NCBI RefSeq assembly: GCF_023630255.1
Contig: NZ_JALPRS010000001.1
Coordinates: forward strand, 1,240,001 to 1,304,000
DNA length: 64,000 nucleotides
Direction: 5' to 3'
From: Pontibacter deserti
GTDB lineage: Bacteria; Bacteroidota; Bacteroidia; Cytophagales; Hymenobacteraceae
Shown: piece by piece, positions 18,986-28,526 of the stretch
Numbering within the stretch: position 1 is the first letter of the stretch
How the letters are laid out: every line of letters starts with the position of its first letter
Position numbers and translations under genes: made by a program
Notes under the pieces: model-generated
The model's input: only the letters and a program-made list of their open reading frames with translations
Told to the model about the DNA's origin: nothing
Database searches by the model: none

Positions 18986-19831
18986 TTAGATTATTATATT
19001 CTTAGGAGTACATATAAGCCATTCCATTATAGCAGGCCTCTCTTCTTTTAGAATCAAAAATTTATCATATAGACTAAAACTGTTCAATTCTTTGTAAGAA
19101 TAAGTTTTAACTTTTTGTATATCATCTATACTCTTTATTAATTCAATATTATGAGTTTCAGAAATCAAAGTAAATAAGAGATTTGAAATAGAAATATCGA
19201 TAAAATCATGTGTTTCAATAATCAAGTCACTTTTTGATAATGAATTTAGATTCAATTCGTTGAATAAATACTTTTCATAGCCTTCGCAGTCACAAATTAT
19301 TAAACATCTTTTCCCAGATACAAGTTTGGACAATTCAAAAGGTGTGCATTCTCCTCTTATCTCAAATCTATCACTTAACCCATTCATTTTTGCCATCTCA
19401 AGGCACAATTTCCTTGCCTTATCATCTATATCATATGCTATTATATTCGACTCTTTGAATTTGAGCCCTAACCCTACAGCATAATAACCTTCAGCACAAC
19501 CAATATCAATGATTGACGAATAAGAATTATTTAGAAGGTTACCCAAAGCTTCCTCTAACTCTTTCTCATAACTACCTAACAATTTAGGATATAAGGAACT
19601 ACCAACTGATCGCATTGAAGGGTAGACCATATTCTTAAAATGACCATTAAGAACTTTTTTAGAATGAAAAAGCCGATCAAACTTATTATTCTCATCTAAG
19701 TTTTCTCTAGCTTCAGTAGTATTTCTCATAGCGTAAGCAAATCTTCCAAGCACAGCAAATGGATAAAGAATTTTCCAACCGAAAGAAGTCCTTACAATTC
19801 TTTTTAAACTAGATTTAATAACCTGCTTCAT
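18986..19831 (-). CDS. SAM-dependent methyltransferase (FkbM-like)
   Basis: A 281-residue class I methyltransferase. SAM-binding motif I reads SIIDIGCAEGYYAVGLG and a later acidic segment, LIICDCEGYEKYLF, resembles the FkbM D-x-E-G element. It probably methylates a sugar of the local glycan, although the family link is weaker than for the two clear FkbM genes. The ATG at 19831 is preferred; the reading frame opens 57 bp earlier with a TTG that adds an unlikely leader. Very AT-rich. It is followed by the GT8 gene and preceded by about 650 bp without an intact gene. Confidence 0.75.
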   Translation of the reverse strand: MKQVIKSSLKRIVRTSFGWKILYPFAVLGRFAYAMRNTTEARENLDENNKFDRLFHSKKVLNGHFKNMVYPSMRSVGSSLYPKLLGSYEKELEEALGNLLNNSYSSIIDIGCAEGYYAVGLGLKFKESNIIAYDIDDKARKLCLEMAKMNGLSDRFEIRGECTPFELSKLVSGKRCLIICDCEGYEKYLFNELNLNSLSKSDLIIETHDFIDISISNLLFTLISETHNIELIKSIDDIQKVKTYSYKELNSFSLYDKFLILKEERPAIMEWLICTPKNIII

Positions 19832-20039
19832 CGAATTAGTTAAAAAGTGTGATATTAATTTTACCTTCTCTAGTGAAAAGAAAATCAATAATTTAAGTAG
19901 TAATATTAATTTTATTAAATATATTCATTTAATATCTTATAGATTAAATTTTGACCCTATTGATCTGGGATTTAATTAAATATAGAAAGATAATGACCCG
20001 AATAAATACATAATGGAATATAGAATCAATTACTTATCA

Positions 20040-20465
20040 CTTATCAATAAATTCTCTTTTAACATTTTCTGCACCAACCATCACTTTGGCTCCCATAACA
20101 ATAAACCTTTAGCTGAAAATTAACATGAAGTGTTTCCCGATAGTATGGTTGCCTTAGAACTTTTTACATTGTCAGAAATTACACTAACGCTATAATAAAA
20201 AATTCTCAACAATAGTTTACAACATAAAAGTCTTTAAGTATTTATATAAGTATAACCAGTTAAAAATTTCTCTAGTTTATTACTTTTAACTTTTATTATG
20301 AAGTCTTATTAATTCTATATTTTTACAAATCCAGTTCCTAATTTATTTATAATACTTCCTAATATTCAAAACAATTATTATCTGTACTACCACTATCAAA
20401 TCAAAAATAACTGATTGATCAAAGTAATAAACTTAAATGAAATTAGGGTTACTATAGAAATTTTA
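20040..20465 (-). pseudogene. decayed glycosyltransferase family 2 remnant
   Basis: The 19832-20483 stretch has no intact gene, but three segments in the right order on the minus strand match the GT2 gene at 17043-17951. KISIVT lies just below 20465 (intact: LISIVT), DSGSTDN at 20397-20377 (intact: DGGSNDN) and SAKGLLLWEP at 20116-20088 (identical, 10 of 10 residues). The SAKGLLLWEP segment is followed at once by an in-frame stop, and other stops and frame changes lie between the blocks. Spacing is somewhat shorter than in the intact gene, so small deletions have occurred. This is a dead paralogue or the remains of an exchanged gene. Nothing recognisable is seen in 19832-20039. Confidence 0.75.
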
Positions 20466-20483
20466 CTATCAACTATTATCATA

Positions 20484-21674
20484 TCAGGCATTTTCTCTAT
20501 TTAAGATTTGTTCAACTAATGCTTGAAATTTATGAATATCCAAAACTATATCTTCATCAAGAAGATGATTTAAAGTATCTTTTACAATACTACCCTCACC
20601 AACTAAATAATGATAGTTCAGGTCAACATGAGAGGCAATTGTCCAGTAGCACTGGTTAACATAATTTGGGCTAAATATTTCAACAACAGTTGAACCCGGT
20701 TTACAGAAAACAAGATTTGATAAACCAGCACCATGAACACCAATTATTAAATTTGTATTGTAAAACAATTTAACTTGTTCAGACACAGACATTGATTCCA
20801 ATTCAATTACTTTTACTCCTAGATCTTGAAGAACTGGGCGTAATTCTTTAAAATTTGATATTTTCCTTTTTGATGCATTATTACGTGAAATGAATATTGG
20901 TTCTTGGCTATTGTTTTCGCTTTCAATCATCCATTCTTTAAAAAGATATCTTATCATGTTAACAACTCTTATAGATGCATTGCCAGACAACCCACTGAGT
21001 GAAGGAATCACCAAATTATCGCAAACATAGTAGTCGTGAACATCCAATTCAATTGTAGAAGTTTTTTCAATGCCTATATGATTGAGAGTTTCGTTTTGAA
21101 ATGGCTGCTTCCTGCTATTGATAAACCATACCTTAATATCTTGTAGTTTAGATTTAGAATGCAAAACCCATCCTATTCTTGGAATAACATCAAACATCCA
21201 ATGAAAATAATTATTACTCGCATCAGCTGCAGCAACCACAGTAGAAACATATTTAATATATATTGGCTTTTTGAATACTACTTGATGTAATAAACTATGA
21301 TCATAAATATTTCTTCCTATTTCAACAGTCACATCCTTAATAATCTCATTCTTATTTGTTAAGACGGCTCCATTACGTCCAACAATTTTCACATCTTGTA
21401 GATTAGCAATAAAAACTTCTTCCGAATCATAAACTAACCCTGGAGCTCCTTTTTCAAATTTCCAATGAGAACAGAATAATGACTTAGCTGGCTTTCTCTT
21501 TATTGACTCTGAATTATATAGAATTAGATAATTAGTAAGGGAATTAAGCTTAGAAAGCTCTTCTTTGATACTAACAACTCCTCTTGCATTTATAATGAAG
21601 TCAAATTTGATAGGTGCTAAAATAGTCTTGATAAGTCGCTTAAAGTGGTGTTTCAGCAAGCTATAAATATACAT
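20484..21674 (-). CDS. glycosyltransferase family 61 (DUF563)
   Basis: A 396-residue protein of the GT61/DUF563 family, whose members include eukaryotic EOGT and plant xylosyltransferases and, in bacteria, capsule enzymes. NNYFHWMFDVIPRIG near residue 155 and GVHGAGLSNLVFCKPGSTVVEIFSP near residue 310 are its two hallmark regions; the first holds the His-x3-Asp of the family. The N-terminal 20 residues are basic and mildly hydrophobic. ATG start at 21674. It probably transfers a pentose or GlcNAc-type sugar, but that is only a family-level guess. The 266 bp upstream are AT-rich with no visible feature. Confidence 0.88.
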   Translation of the reverse strand: MYIYSLLKHHFKRLIKTILAPIKFDFIINARGVVSIKEELSKLNSLTNYLILYNSESIKRKPAKSLFCSHWKFEKGAPGLVYDSEEVFIANLQDVKIVGRNGAVLTNKNEIIKDVTVEIGRNIYDHSLLHQVVFKKPIYIKYVSTVVAAADASNNYFHWMFDVIPRIGWVLHSKSKLQDIKVWFINSRKQPFQNETLNHIGIEKTSTIELDVHDYYVCDNLVIPSLSGLSGNASIRVVNMIRYLFKEWMIESENNSQEPIFISRNNASKRKISNFKELRPVLQDLGVKVIELESMSVSEQVKLFYNTNLIIGVHGAGLSNLVFCKPGSTVVEIFSPNYVNQCYWTIASHVDLNYHYLVGEGSIVKDTLNHLLDEDIVLDIHKFQALVEQILNRENA

Positions 21675-21940
21675 AATCTTTTATATATTAGCAGTTTAGA
21701 GACGCAAAGCTTTTGACTAGGATAGATAATAATCTTTAAATATAATCAAGTAAAGACATATTGAAGCCGCATAAATTTGTTTTGCATCTTCTTTCCTGAA
21801 ACAAACTATTTTAAATTAATTATTCAAAAGCTCTAGCATCTACAAGATTTGCTAAAGTTAATAGAGTGCTATTTATAAGAAAATTTCTATAAGCATATAG
21901 CTTATCTAAATATTCGTGCATATCAAAAGCAATCTATTTA

Positions 21941-22594
21941 TTAAATACTCCAATCAACTAACTCTTTTACAACTCGCAATGGATTTCCAGCATAGATACA
22001 TCTATTTATTGATAACTTTTGGTGTACAATACTACCAGCTGCTATTACACTTCCATAAGGAATTATAGATCCTTTCAATATTGTACATCTAGCTGAAATC
22101 CATACTTTATCTAAGATAACTATAGGTTTATCTTCATTAATCTTTTGATTTTCTTTTGTGATACTATGAAAATCAGTGTCCATTATAAGGCAATCCCAAG
22201 ATATCAAGCAATCATCTCCGAAGGATACTTCTAAAAACGCGACAATACTACTTTCAGCAGTTAAGTTAAATCTATTACCGAATATAATAACTCCATTTTT
22301 ACCAACTGAGATTCTAGCTCCGTGACCAATAAAAATTGATTTTTTAAATTTTATAAGTCCATTAACCTCCCAAATTGTACGAGATTTTTTTTTATCAAAT
22401 ATACCTACATTGCCAAAGCCAATCTTTATCATTCCAAAAGAAACATCACTAAGTAATTGAACTTGCCCTTTTAATGTATGTAGGTATACATTCGATGAAA
22501 CTAGAACAGGAAGTTTAATAGCAATTTTAAATGGAAAATAATGAAAATTAAACCTTAAAGTATTTAGGTTTATGTACTTAAGCATTCGAATCAT
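21941..22594 (-). CDS. left-handed beta-helix acyltransferase
   Basis: A 217-residue hexapeptide-repeat acyltransferase. The C-terminal half has the I-x-x-G repeats (IIPYGSVIAAGSIV) and ends with YAGNPLRVVKEL, the typical end of sugar O-acetyltransferases. The conserved His lies in MDTDFHSI. It would acetylate a sugar of the exported glycan using acetyl-CoA. The ATG at 22594 is chosen over a TTG 12 bp upstream; another ATG is at 22585. About 200 bp of AT-rich DNA without features separate it from the gene upstream. Confidence 0.82.
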   Translation of the reverse strand: MIRMLKYINLNTLRFNFHYFPFKIAIKLPVLVSSNVYLHTLKGQVQLLSDVSFGMIKIGFGNVGIFDKKKSRTIWEVNGLIKFKKSIFIGHGARISVGKNGVIIFGNRFNLTAESSIVAFLEVSFGDDCLISWDCLIMDTDFHSITKENQKINEDKPIVILDKVWISARCTILKGSIIPYGSVIAAGSIVHQKLSINRCIYAGNPLRVVKELVDWSI

Positions 22595-22807
22595 TTGCTT
22601 TAGCAACTATGAGTTGATAGGTTGTTAAATTTTGAAAGGAACATATCTTTTAGTTTTCTTAACTATTTAATAAAAGATCTTTCAGACTATAGTTCATTAA
22701 AATAGTAAACTTTCAGGAAGTATTTATTTAATATTAACTCCTAGTCCAGACCATTTTATTTGTTTTTGCATATTAGGTTGTTATATAAGTTAATATATAA
22801 TTTACCT

Positions 22808-23749
22808 TTATATCTTATTAAGGTAATACTTCAGCATAGTTTTAAATTGCAGGAACGTCGACTTTCTTTTTCGGTTAGCCCACACACCTTTAACATAGTC
22901 TCTCTCAAAAAGCTTAATCTTATAATATTTTTTTGGATGTTTTAGTGGGAAGTTTAGCTTCTTAGCAGGTAAATTATTTGCAGGACTATTTACATCGACT
23001 GTATGGTTAGCATTTACTCCGAAACCAATATTAGTTACAAGGTTTCTTGAAGGCACTACAGACAGTTTTTCATTATCTATCTGCGCAAAGAGCCATTGAT
23101 AATCCCAAGTATCAATGTCATTGTTTATAATTCTGTCAAATTGGAACCTAAGATACTGTACCCAGTCCCAATCAAAAGATTTAAATTGTTTAAACAACTT
23201 AAGGAACAAGTAAAGATTTTTATGCTTCATTTGCTTCCAATGTTTTAGCTCATAATCAACCAAATCTACACTTCTACGCCAAGTTGCCCAGCCCCACATG
23301 TTCATATAATTGGTAAAAAAGTAGCTGTGTTTTCTGTCGTCATCAAATCCAAAGTTGCTACCATTTATTGATATAACATTATAATCATTCTTGTACTTCC
23401 GTAGCATTTCATCACAAAAAATGAAAAAATCCTGAGAAGGCAAACAATCATCTTCCAAAATGATACCCTGTTCTTCCTGATCAAAAAACCATTTTATGGC
23501 ACTACTTACAGCTCTAAAGCAGCCAAGATTCTTCTCACGTATCAAATATTTAACTTCACAGTTCCAGCTAACTTCGGATACAATATTTTTTACTAATGCA
23601 TAATTCGTTATATCATTACAGTTGGATTCACGAGGTCCATCTAAAGCAATATAAAGTTTCTGCGGAGAAGCTATTCTTATTGCCTCAAAAACTACAGCGG
23701 TTTCTTCAGGTCGATTAAAAGCTAGGAATAAAATTGGGGAATTAACCAT
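22808..23749 (-). CDS. nucleotide-diphospho-sugar transferase (GNT-I/GT2-like)
   Basis: A 313-residue GT-A-type protein resembling bacterial HlpA-like transferases and the GNT-I fold. PILFLAFNRPEETAVVFEAI opens the nucleotide-binding domain, LYIALDGPRESN follows, and IILEDDCLPS contains the acidic metal site (E-D-D). Then NMWGWATWRRSVD and DWDWVQYLRF form the acceptor region. It is likely to add a sugar in the local glycan. ATG start at 23749, 3 bp after the stop of the GT-D gene, so these two are coupled. Donor unknown. Confidence 0.82.
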   Translation of the reverse strand: MVNSPILFLAFNRPEETAVVFEAIRIASPQKLYIALDGPRESNCNDITNYALVKNIVSEVSWNCEVKYLIREKNLGCFRAVSSAIKWFFDQEEQGIILEDDCLPSQDFFIFCDEMLRKYKNDYNVISINGSNFGFDDDRKHSYFFTNYMNMWGWATWRRSVDLVDYELKHWKQMKHKNLYLFLKLFKQFKSFDWDWVQYLRFQFDRIINNDIDTWDYQWLFAQIDNEKLSVVPSRNLVTNIGFGVNANHTVDVNSPANNLPAKKLNFPLKHPKKYYKIKLFERDYVKGVWANRKRKSTFLQFKTMLKYYLNKI

Positions 23750-23752
23750 ATC

Positions 23753-24736
23753 TTACCAATAGCAACCTCCCTCTACCTTTTCTGAACCATTAACAACTTC
23801 ATTTGAATTAGGTCTTACCCAGTAAGAGTTATACATCTTTGATATTTCAGGATGGTTATCCCACCTCTTTCCTTTAATTCCGAATAAAATTTGAGTGGCA
23901 CCACCTATATGAACAGCTACTTTCCCTAGGGATTTTACATAAGAAGAAATTGGTAAACCATAAGCTCCAGCACCAATAATAGCTACATCAAAATCATGCT
24001 GACTTATTTGATTTAGCATAAAATCAAGAGCCTCAAACCAGCTTTTGAAATCAGTTCTGTTTCCCGCGATAGATTGAACAGCCTTAACTCCTTTGATCTC
24101 AAATTCAGGTAATACTAAAGAGTTGGAAAAAATTTTTTCCCTTTTGTTATGATATTGATTAATAATGGTGTCAACAAAGGGATGTACAACTAACACTTTT
24201 TTACCTAACAGAGCACAAGACCAAGGGTCTTTAAATAAATAAGGTTCTAGGGCAATTGGATCTAATCTAAACGGGTTAGTACCATAATTATTTATTAAAT
24301 AGTCTTCGCCGGGTATGAACTTCCAAATTCCAAATGCATCAATTTGTGAAAGTTGGTTTATGAAAAAATCTGAAAACCTACTAATCATTAAATCAGAATT
24401 GGGAAAAAAGCCAGCATTAATACACAGATTTTGTTTAACGTTTTCATTCCACTCTGTTTTGTAATTCTGAAATTTATGATGCGATTTTTTCAAATAAGTA
24501 TCAGAATTTATTTTATTGATCTCTATATAGTTTAAAAGACACGTAGACTCTACCATACCGAGTCGGCTTATAGCAAAGGGCTTATAAGCCAATATCGCAT
24601 CCTTTATAATCTCATTACTTCTTAATAAGCTGTAATGAGTACTACCTGAATTTGAATATAGAATAGATTCTTTATTAAGGCCTAGAATTCTATAAAGTAG
24701 TTTTCCCAGTCTATTTACACCCATTTGAAAATCCAT
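23753..24736 (-). CDS. GT-D fold glycosyltransferase-like protein
   Basis: A 327-residue protein matching the GT-D (DUF1792/SP_1767-type) glycosyltransferase plan. It has an early S-R-x-G-x-x-E element (AISRLGMVESTCL), a central D-x-x-I-I-G-A-G-A-Y-G strand and a C-terminal stretch with IGGATQILFG, RWDNHPEI and the terminal VEGGCYW. The family was described from streptococcal adhesin glycosylation, but homologues are common in capsule loci. It sits 3 bp upstream of the GNT-I-like gene and 1 bp after the GT2 gene, so the three are likely to act together. Function beyond sugar transfer is unknown. Confidence 0.75.
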   Translation of the reverse strand: MDFQMGVNRLGKLLYRILGLNKESILYSNSGSTHYSLLRSNEIIKDAILAYKPFAISRLGMVESTCLLNYIEINKINSDTYLKKSHHKFQNYKTEWNENVKQNLCINAGFFPNSDLMISRFSDFFINQLSQIDAFGIWKFIPGEDYLINNYGTNPFRLDPIALEPYLFKDPWSCALLGKKVLVVHPFVDTIINQYHNKREKIFSNSLVLPEFEIKGVKAVQSIAGNRTDFKSWFEALDFMLNQISQHDFDVAIIGAGAYGLPISSYVKSLGKVAVHIGGATQILFGIKGKRWDNHPEISKMYNSYWVRPNSNEVVNGSEKVEGGCYW

Positions 24737-24737
24737 A

Positions 24738-25748
24738 TTAATATAAGCAGAGTATCCTTTCTAGTACCTTCAAAAAGAATGGTTTTTTGAAATTTCCTGC
24801 AACTAATGATGCATTCAATTGACCCAATTTTGCAGAAAAATCTAATAAATTTTGAGAAAACATGTTTGTTAGAAAATTTTTCCTAAAAAAGTAATAAACA
24901 AGAAGTATTACATCGATATTAGATATCTTTCTAACTGGAATTGCGTTGTGATTGAAAACTTCATTATAAGCTTTAATTTGAGAAGAATTAAGTGCATATA
25001 TTAGTCTTAAAATATAATTAACAGTTACCTTTTTACGTGTTATAAGGTGTTTCAAACTTAAAAGACTACTTGAACCTGCATAATACCCTAACTTTAAACC
25101 TGTGTATAGAATTTGTGTATCGCCAGCACTGCTAAGTATAGTTCCATTTCTATCTATCATTGAATATTTCCGTGCTTTTACAGCAGCAATGTATTCTATT
25201 AGAATGTTCTTTCTAACAACCATTCCGGTACCATAAGGAAAATATAAACTTCCCTCTTTGTTATTGTTATCGTAATGGGTACCTTCAATAAACTTCTCTT
25301 GATGAATATGTCGAATAGAAGACAAAAATTTTGTTTCTTTCATACCAACATACTCTACTTCAACTACTCCAGGTCCCCAAAGGCCAACTTTAGGATAAAG
25401 ATTTATAATATCTAATGCATTTGTTAAGTAATTAAATATAGGTTCGTTATCATCATCAAAAAAAACAATCCAGTCATATTTAGCCGAACAAATACCTGCA
25501 ACTCTTGCTTGAGTTAAACCTGGGCTTTGCTCTTTTATAAAGCTTAGCTGTTTATTCTCCATTCGTTGTACCCAAGCTTTAACTTCAGGGAGCCCACTAA
25601 TTTCAGAAGTTGAATTATTATCAACTATGATAAATTCTACAGGTATATTTTCGGGAACAAGTAAAGAAGATAAAGAATTAAGAAGTCTCTTGAAGACGAC
25701 TAAATCTGGGTTATATGAGCAAACAATGATTGAAAAACCTGATACCAT
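24738..25748 (-). CDS. glycosyltransferase family 2
   Basis: A 336-residue GT2 enzyme. FSIIVCSYNPDLVVFKRLL begins the domain, IVDNNSTSEI and IVFFDDDNEP form the nucleotide and metal sites, and YPKVGLWGPGVVEVEY follows in the order typical of this subfamily. The C-terminal 80 residues are basic and partly hydrophobic. ATG start at 25748, 13 bp after the FkbM stop, with 1 bp to the GT-D gene. Strongly AT-rich. The sugar transferred is unknown. Confidence 0.88.
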   Translation of the reverse strand: MVSGFSIIVCSYNPDLVVFKRLLNSLSSLLVPENIPVEFIIVDNNSTSEISGLPEVKAWVQRMENKQLSFIKEQSPGLTQARVAGICSAKYDWIVFFDDDNEPIFNYLTNALDIINLYPKVGLWGPGVVEVEYVGMKETKFLSSIRHIHQEKFIEGTHYDNNNKEGSLYFPYGTGMVVRKNILIEYIAAVKARKYSMIDRNGTILSSAGDTQILYTGLKLGYYAGSSSLLSLKHLITRKKVTVNYILRLIYALNSSQIKAYNEVFNHNAIPVRKISNIDVILLVYYFFRKNFLTNMFSQNLLDFSAKLGQLNASLVAGNFKKPFFLKVLERILCLY

Positions 25749-25761
25749 ATTAAGTTAAAAA

Positions 25762-26667
25762 TTAAAATATAGTTATAAGGTTCTTGTTTAAAAAGATATG
25801 ATATTCACCACTTGTAGCTGTTAAAAAATTCATATCGAGAAATTTATGTTCGAAAAGGCTAACATCTACGCCTGCATCAGGATGTAGTTCAATGGCAACT
25901 ATTTTCACCTTCTGCTTAATAAGCTCTAAAGAAACCTCATCTTCAAGTAAAAAAGCTTCTCCTCCTTCAATATCTATTTTGAGAAGGTCCACTTCAGAAA
26001 ACTGAGAATTTAATGTCAAATCAGTTAAAGTAATGGTTGAAACACCATCACCAGTTGTTCGAGATAACTGATTATCTTGCTTTTGTAGAGTTACTGCCCA
26101 AGAATTAGAATCACGGAAACTATTGACGATATGCAAAACTTCATTCGTATGCCAAAGCCCACTTCTTAGTAATTTAAATCTGCTAGCGTCTCCGAAGTTA
26201 CTGGCTAAATTATGTTTAAGAAGAGCATAACTATGCGGTTCAGGCTCAATACAAGTTATATTAGCATTTGGGAAGTATAGTCCCCATATTATTGCTGATA
26301 GTCCAATATTACTCCCACAATCAATTATTTTTTTTACGTTACTACTACCAATATGCTTGGTTAGCAATTCTACAACAGGCCTGTACTCGAAATCAATTAA
26401 TTGTTGCTTTAAAACCCGAATGTCACTATCCCCTGTTCGGCAGGTTACTACAACCTGAAAGTTTCCAAGGGAAATATTCTCGAGAATAACTTTTTCATCA
26501 CTAATATGCCTGGCAGTTATATTGCACTGGTGCAACAGCTTATAATCTTCAAGCCTATTACTTAAATCCTGCCACTTCTTCAATTTAGATATAAATCTGC
26601 ACCTATACCCAAACCTGAGCAGCATAAACTCATATTTATTAAAATAACGTTGATAATTAGATAGCAT
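25762..26667 (-). CDS. FkbM family methyltransferase
   Basis: A 301-residue methyltransferase. SAM motif I reads IIDCGSNIGLSAIIWG near residue 115 and ITCIEPEPHSYALLKHN is the next strand, with the acidic residue that binds the SAM ribose. DLLKIDIEGGEAFLLED near residue 227 is the FkbM hallmark. It should O-methylate a sugar of the glycan. An N-terminal 60-residue extension without known motifs may contact the substrate. ATG start at 26667, 30 bp after the upstream acyltransferase. The third methyltransferase of the locus, pointing to a methyl-rich glycan. Confidence 0.9.
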   Translation of the reverse strand: MLSNYQRYFNKYEFMLLRFGYRCRFISKLKKWQDLSNRLEDYKLLHQCNITARHISDEKVILENISLGNFQVVVTCRTGDSDIRVLKQQLIDFEYRPVVELLTKHIGSSNVKKIIDCGSNIGLSAIIWGLYFPNANITCIEPEPHSYALLKHNLASNFGDASRFKLLRSGLWHTNEVLHIVNSFRDSNSWAVTLQKQDNQLSRTTGDGVSTITLTDLTLNSQFSEVDLLKIDIEGGEAFLLEDEVSLELIKQKVKIVAIELHPDAGVDVSLFEHKFLDMNFLTATSGEYHIFLNKNLITIF

Positions 26668-26697
26668 ACCGTAAAAAATAATGGAGTAGAAAAAAGG

Positions 26698-27264
26698 TTA
26701 CAGCTGCTTATTTCTCATTCTAATAAGTTTAGCTGGAACACCGGCATATATAGCAAAGTCAGGTACAGATGCTGTTACTACACTTCCAGCACCTACTATT
26801 GCACCCCTACCTATTGTAACACCGTCTAATATTCTACATCCAGACCCGATCCATACATCATCTTTAATGATGATACCTTTTGACTGCTCTCCTTGCTGAT
26901 TAATAGGAATATCGATTCTTTCAAACTTATGGTTAGAGGGTATAACAACGCAATGTGCTGCAATCAAAACATTATCCCCTATTATTACCCCTCTATCATG
27001 CCCATAGATAACAGTATAAGGGTTAATGCTACATGAGTTTCCTACAGTGATACTACCCCCATAAGGCATTAATAATACACCATTTAAAAACTCACAGTTG
27101 CTCCCAATCTTAACTGAACCTCCTTTAGAAGTATCAATACAATTCTTATTAATGAATGAGTTATTGTTTCCCAGTTCAACCTTTGTTTCTATAGGCGGTA
27201 TAAAAGAACTTCTAAAAATCCTTCGAAATACTTTTGAAAATAATGACCTGCTAAAACCTAACAT
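26698..27264 (-). CDS. left-handed beta-helix acyltransferase (sugar O-acetyltransferase)
   Basis: A 188-residue hexapeptide-repeat transferase. Repeats run from about residue 40 to 175, including DVWIGSGCRILDGVTIGRGAI... and the end motif FAIYAGVPAKLIR, and the catalytic-type His is in VIPSNHKFE. It is predicted to acetylate a sugar with acetyl-CoA. The ATG at 27264 overlaps the Wzt stop as TAATG, which decides the start against a TTG 15 bp upstream. Coupling to the exporter gene suggests that it modifies the glycan before export. Confidence 0.88.
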   Translation of the reverse strand: MLGFSRSLFSKVFRRIFRSSFIPPIETKVELGNNNSFINKNCIDTSKGGSVKIGSNCEFLNGVLLMPYGGSITVGNSCSINPYTVIYGHDRGVIIGDNVLIAAHCVVIPSNHKFERIDIPINQQGEQSKGIIIKDDVWIGSGCRILDGVTIGRGAIVGAGSVVTASVPDFAIYAGVPAKLIRMRNKQL

Positions 27265-28523
27265 TATATTACTTTCCAATCACATTCTACATAAACACTA
27301 CCTAGATCATTACTGCTGTATTTAGAAAGATCGGACTCGAAATCAATAATATCAAAGCTACACCCTTCATTAACATAATCAAAATTATGTCCATTAGGTA
27401 TAAATAAAGCAACATCTATTTTATAATTCCCTGCTAATAAGGTGCGTTTTGGTATAGTCACAGCTATCGAAGATATGCTATTCTTGAAAAAAGATTGTTT
27501 CAATTCATATGTACTTGAAAAAACTTTCTTTTGCCACTTATCCAGGATAGCTAATCCTATATGGGTCCCATCAATAAATAGTACTCTACTGAGAACTTCA
27601 ATTTTTATTAAAACATCTTCATTAAAAGAATAAATATTAGAAGTATCAGATGAATCGGAATGAGCAAATTCAATTTTATTAATTTGTGATTCAAGGTTCT
27701 TATCAGAGGTATAAATCTTAGTTTGTTCCTTATTCTGCACTAAATAATGGTCAACCGCATTATTTACATTACCTACAAAATCAAATTGTCCATTTTTAAG
27801 AACTAAGCCATTATTGCATAATGTAATAACTGAGTTAAGATTATGACTAACAAACAACACTGTTCTCCCTTGCCCCTGACTTACTTCCTGCATCTTTCCG
27901 ATAGCCTTTTTCTGAAACTCAGCATCTCCTACTGCCAATACCTCATCTACTATTAAAATCTCAGGATCAAGATGCGCAGCAACTGCAAAAGCCAGACGCA
28001 CTCGCATGCCCGATGAATAGCGTTTTACAGGAGTGTCAATGTAACGCTCTGTACCAGAAAAAGCAACGATCTCGTCCAGTTTACTTCTAATCTCGGCTTT
28101 AGTCATACCCAAAATAGCACCATTCAGAAAAATATTCTCACGACCGGTAAGTTCTTCATGGAAGCCAGTGCCTACCTCAAGTAACGAAGCAATACGCCCT
28201 TTAGCTTTAATACTTCCAGTGGTTGGAGATGTTACTCTTGAAAGAAGTTTAAGTAAAGTAGATTTACCAGCACCATTTTTACCAATAATACCAAGCACTT
28301 CACCTTGCTTCACTTCAAAATTAATATCATGTAGGGCCCAAACGTATTCGCTATTGCCTTTGATACTTCGGTCATTAGTTTCGCCTATTTTAAGATATGG
28401 ATCTTCTTTACCCCGTATTTTATGCCACCAACGGTTCAGGTCATGCGAAAGCGTACCAGTTCCCAGCTCGCCCAGCCTATACTGTTTCGACAGGTTCTCT
28501 ACCTTTATAACTATATCACTCAT
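27264..28523 (-). CDS. wzt: polysaccharide ABC transporter ATP-binding protein (Wzt-like)
   Basis: A 419-residue ATPase of the O-antigen/teichoic acid exporter type. Walker A GKNGAGKST, the signature YSSGMRVRLAF and Walker B ILIVDEVLAVGD are all present in residues 1-250. A further 170-residue C-terminal beta-rich domain follows, which in Wzt proteins of the O8/O9a kind binds the glycan terminus and selects it for export. An initial 30-residue segment with LSKQYRLGELG is also typical. It lies 3 bp after the permease gene and forms the exporter with it. The long C-terminal domain implies a capped glycan, perhaps methylated by the FkbM enzymes nearby. Confidence 0.92.
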   Translation of the reverse strand: MSDIVIKVENLSKQYRLGELGTGTLSHDLNRWWHKIRGKEDPYLKIGETNDRSIKGNSEYVWALHDINFEVKQGEVLGIIGKNGAGKSTLLKLLSRVTSPTTGSIKAKGRIASLLEVGTGFHEELTGRENIFLNGAILGMTKAEIRSKLDEIVAFSGTERYIDTPVKRYSSGMRVRLAFAVAAHLDPEILIVDEVLAVGDAEFQKKAIGKMQEVSQGQGRTVLFVSHNLNSVITLCNNGLVLKNGQFDFVGNVNNAVDHYLVQNKEQTKIYTSDKNLESQINKIEFAHSDSSDTSNIYSFNEDVLIKIEVLSRVLFIDGTHIGLAILDKWQKKVFSSTYELKQSFFKNSISSIAVTIPKRTLLAGNYKIDVALFIPNGHNFDYVNEGCSFDIIDFESDLSKYSSNDLGSVYVECDWKVI

Positions 28524-28526
28524 AGC

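Noticed and set aside
21675..21940. Possible small gene or remnant in the AT-rich gap between GT61 and the acyltransferase
   Set aside because: No conserved blocks comparable to those at 20040-20465 could be found in any frame.
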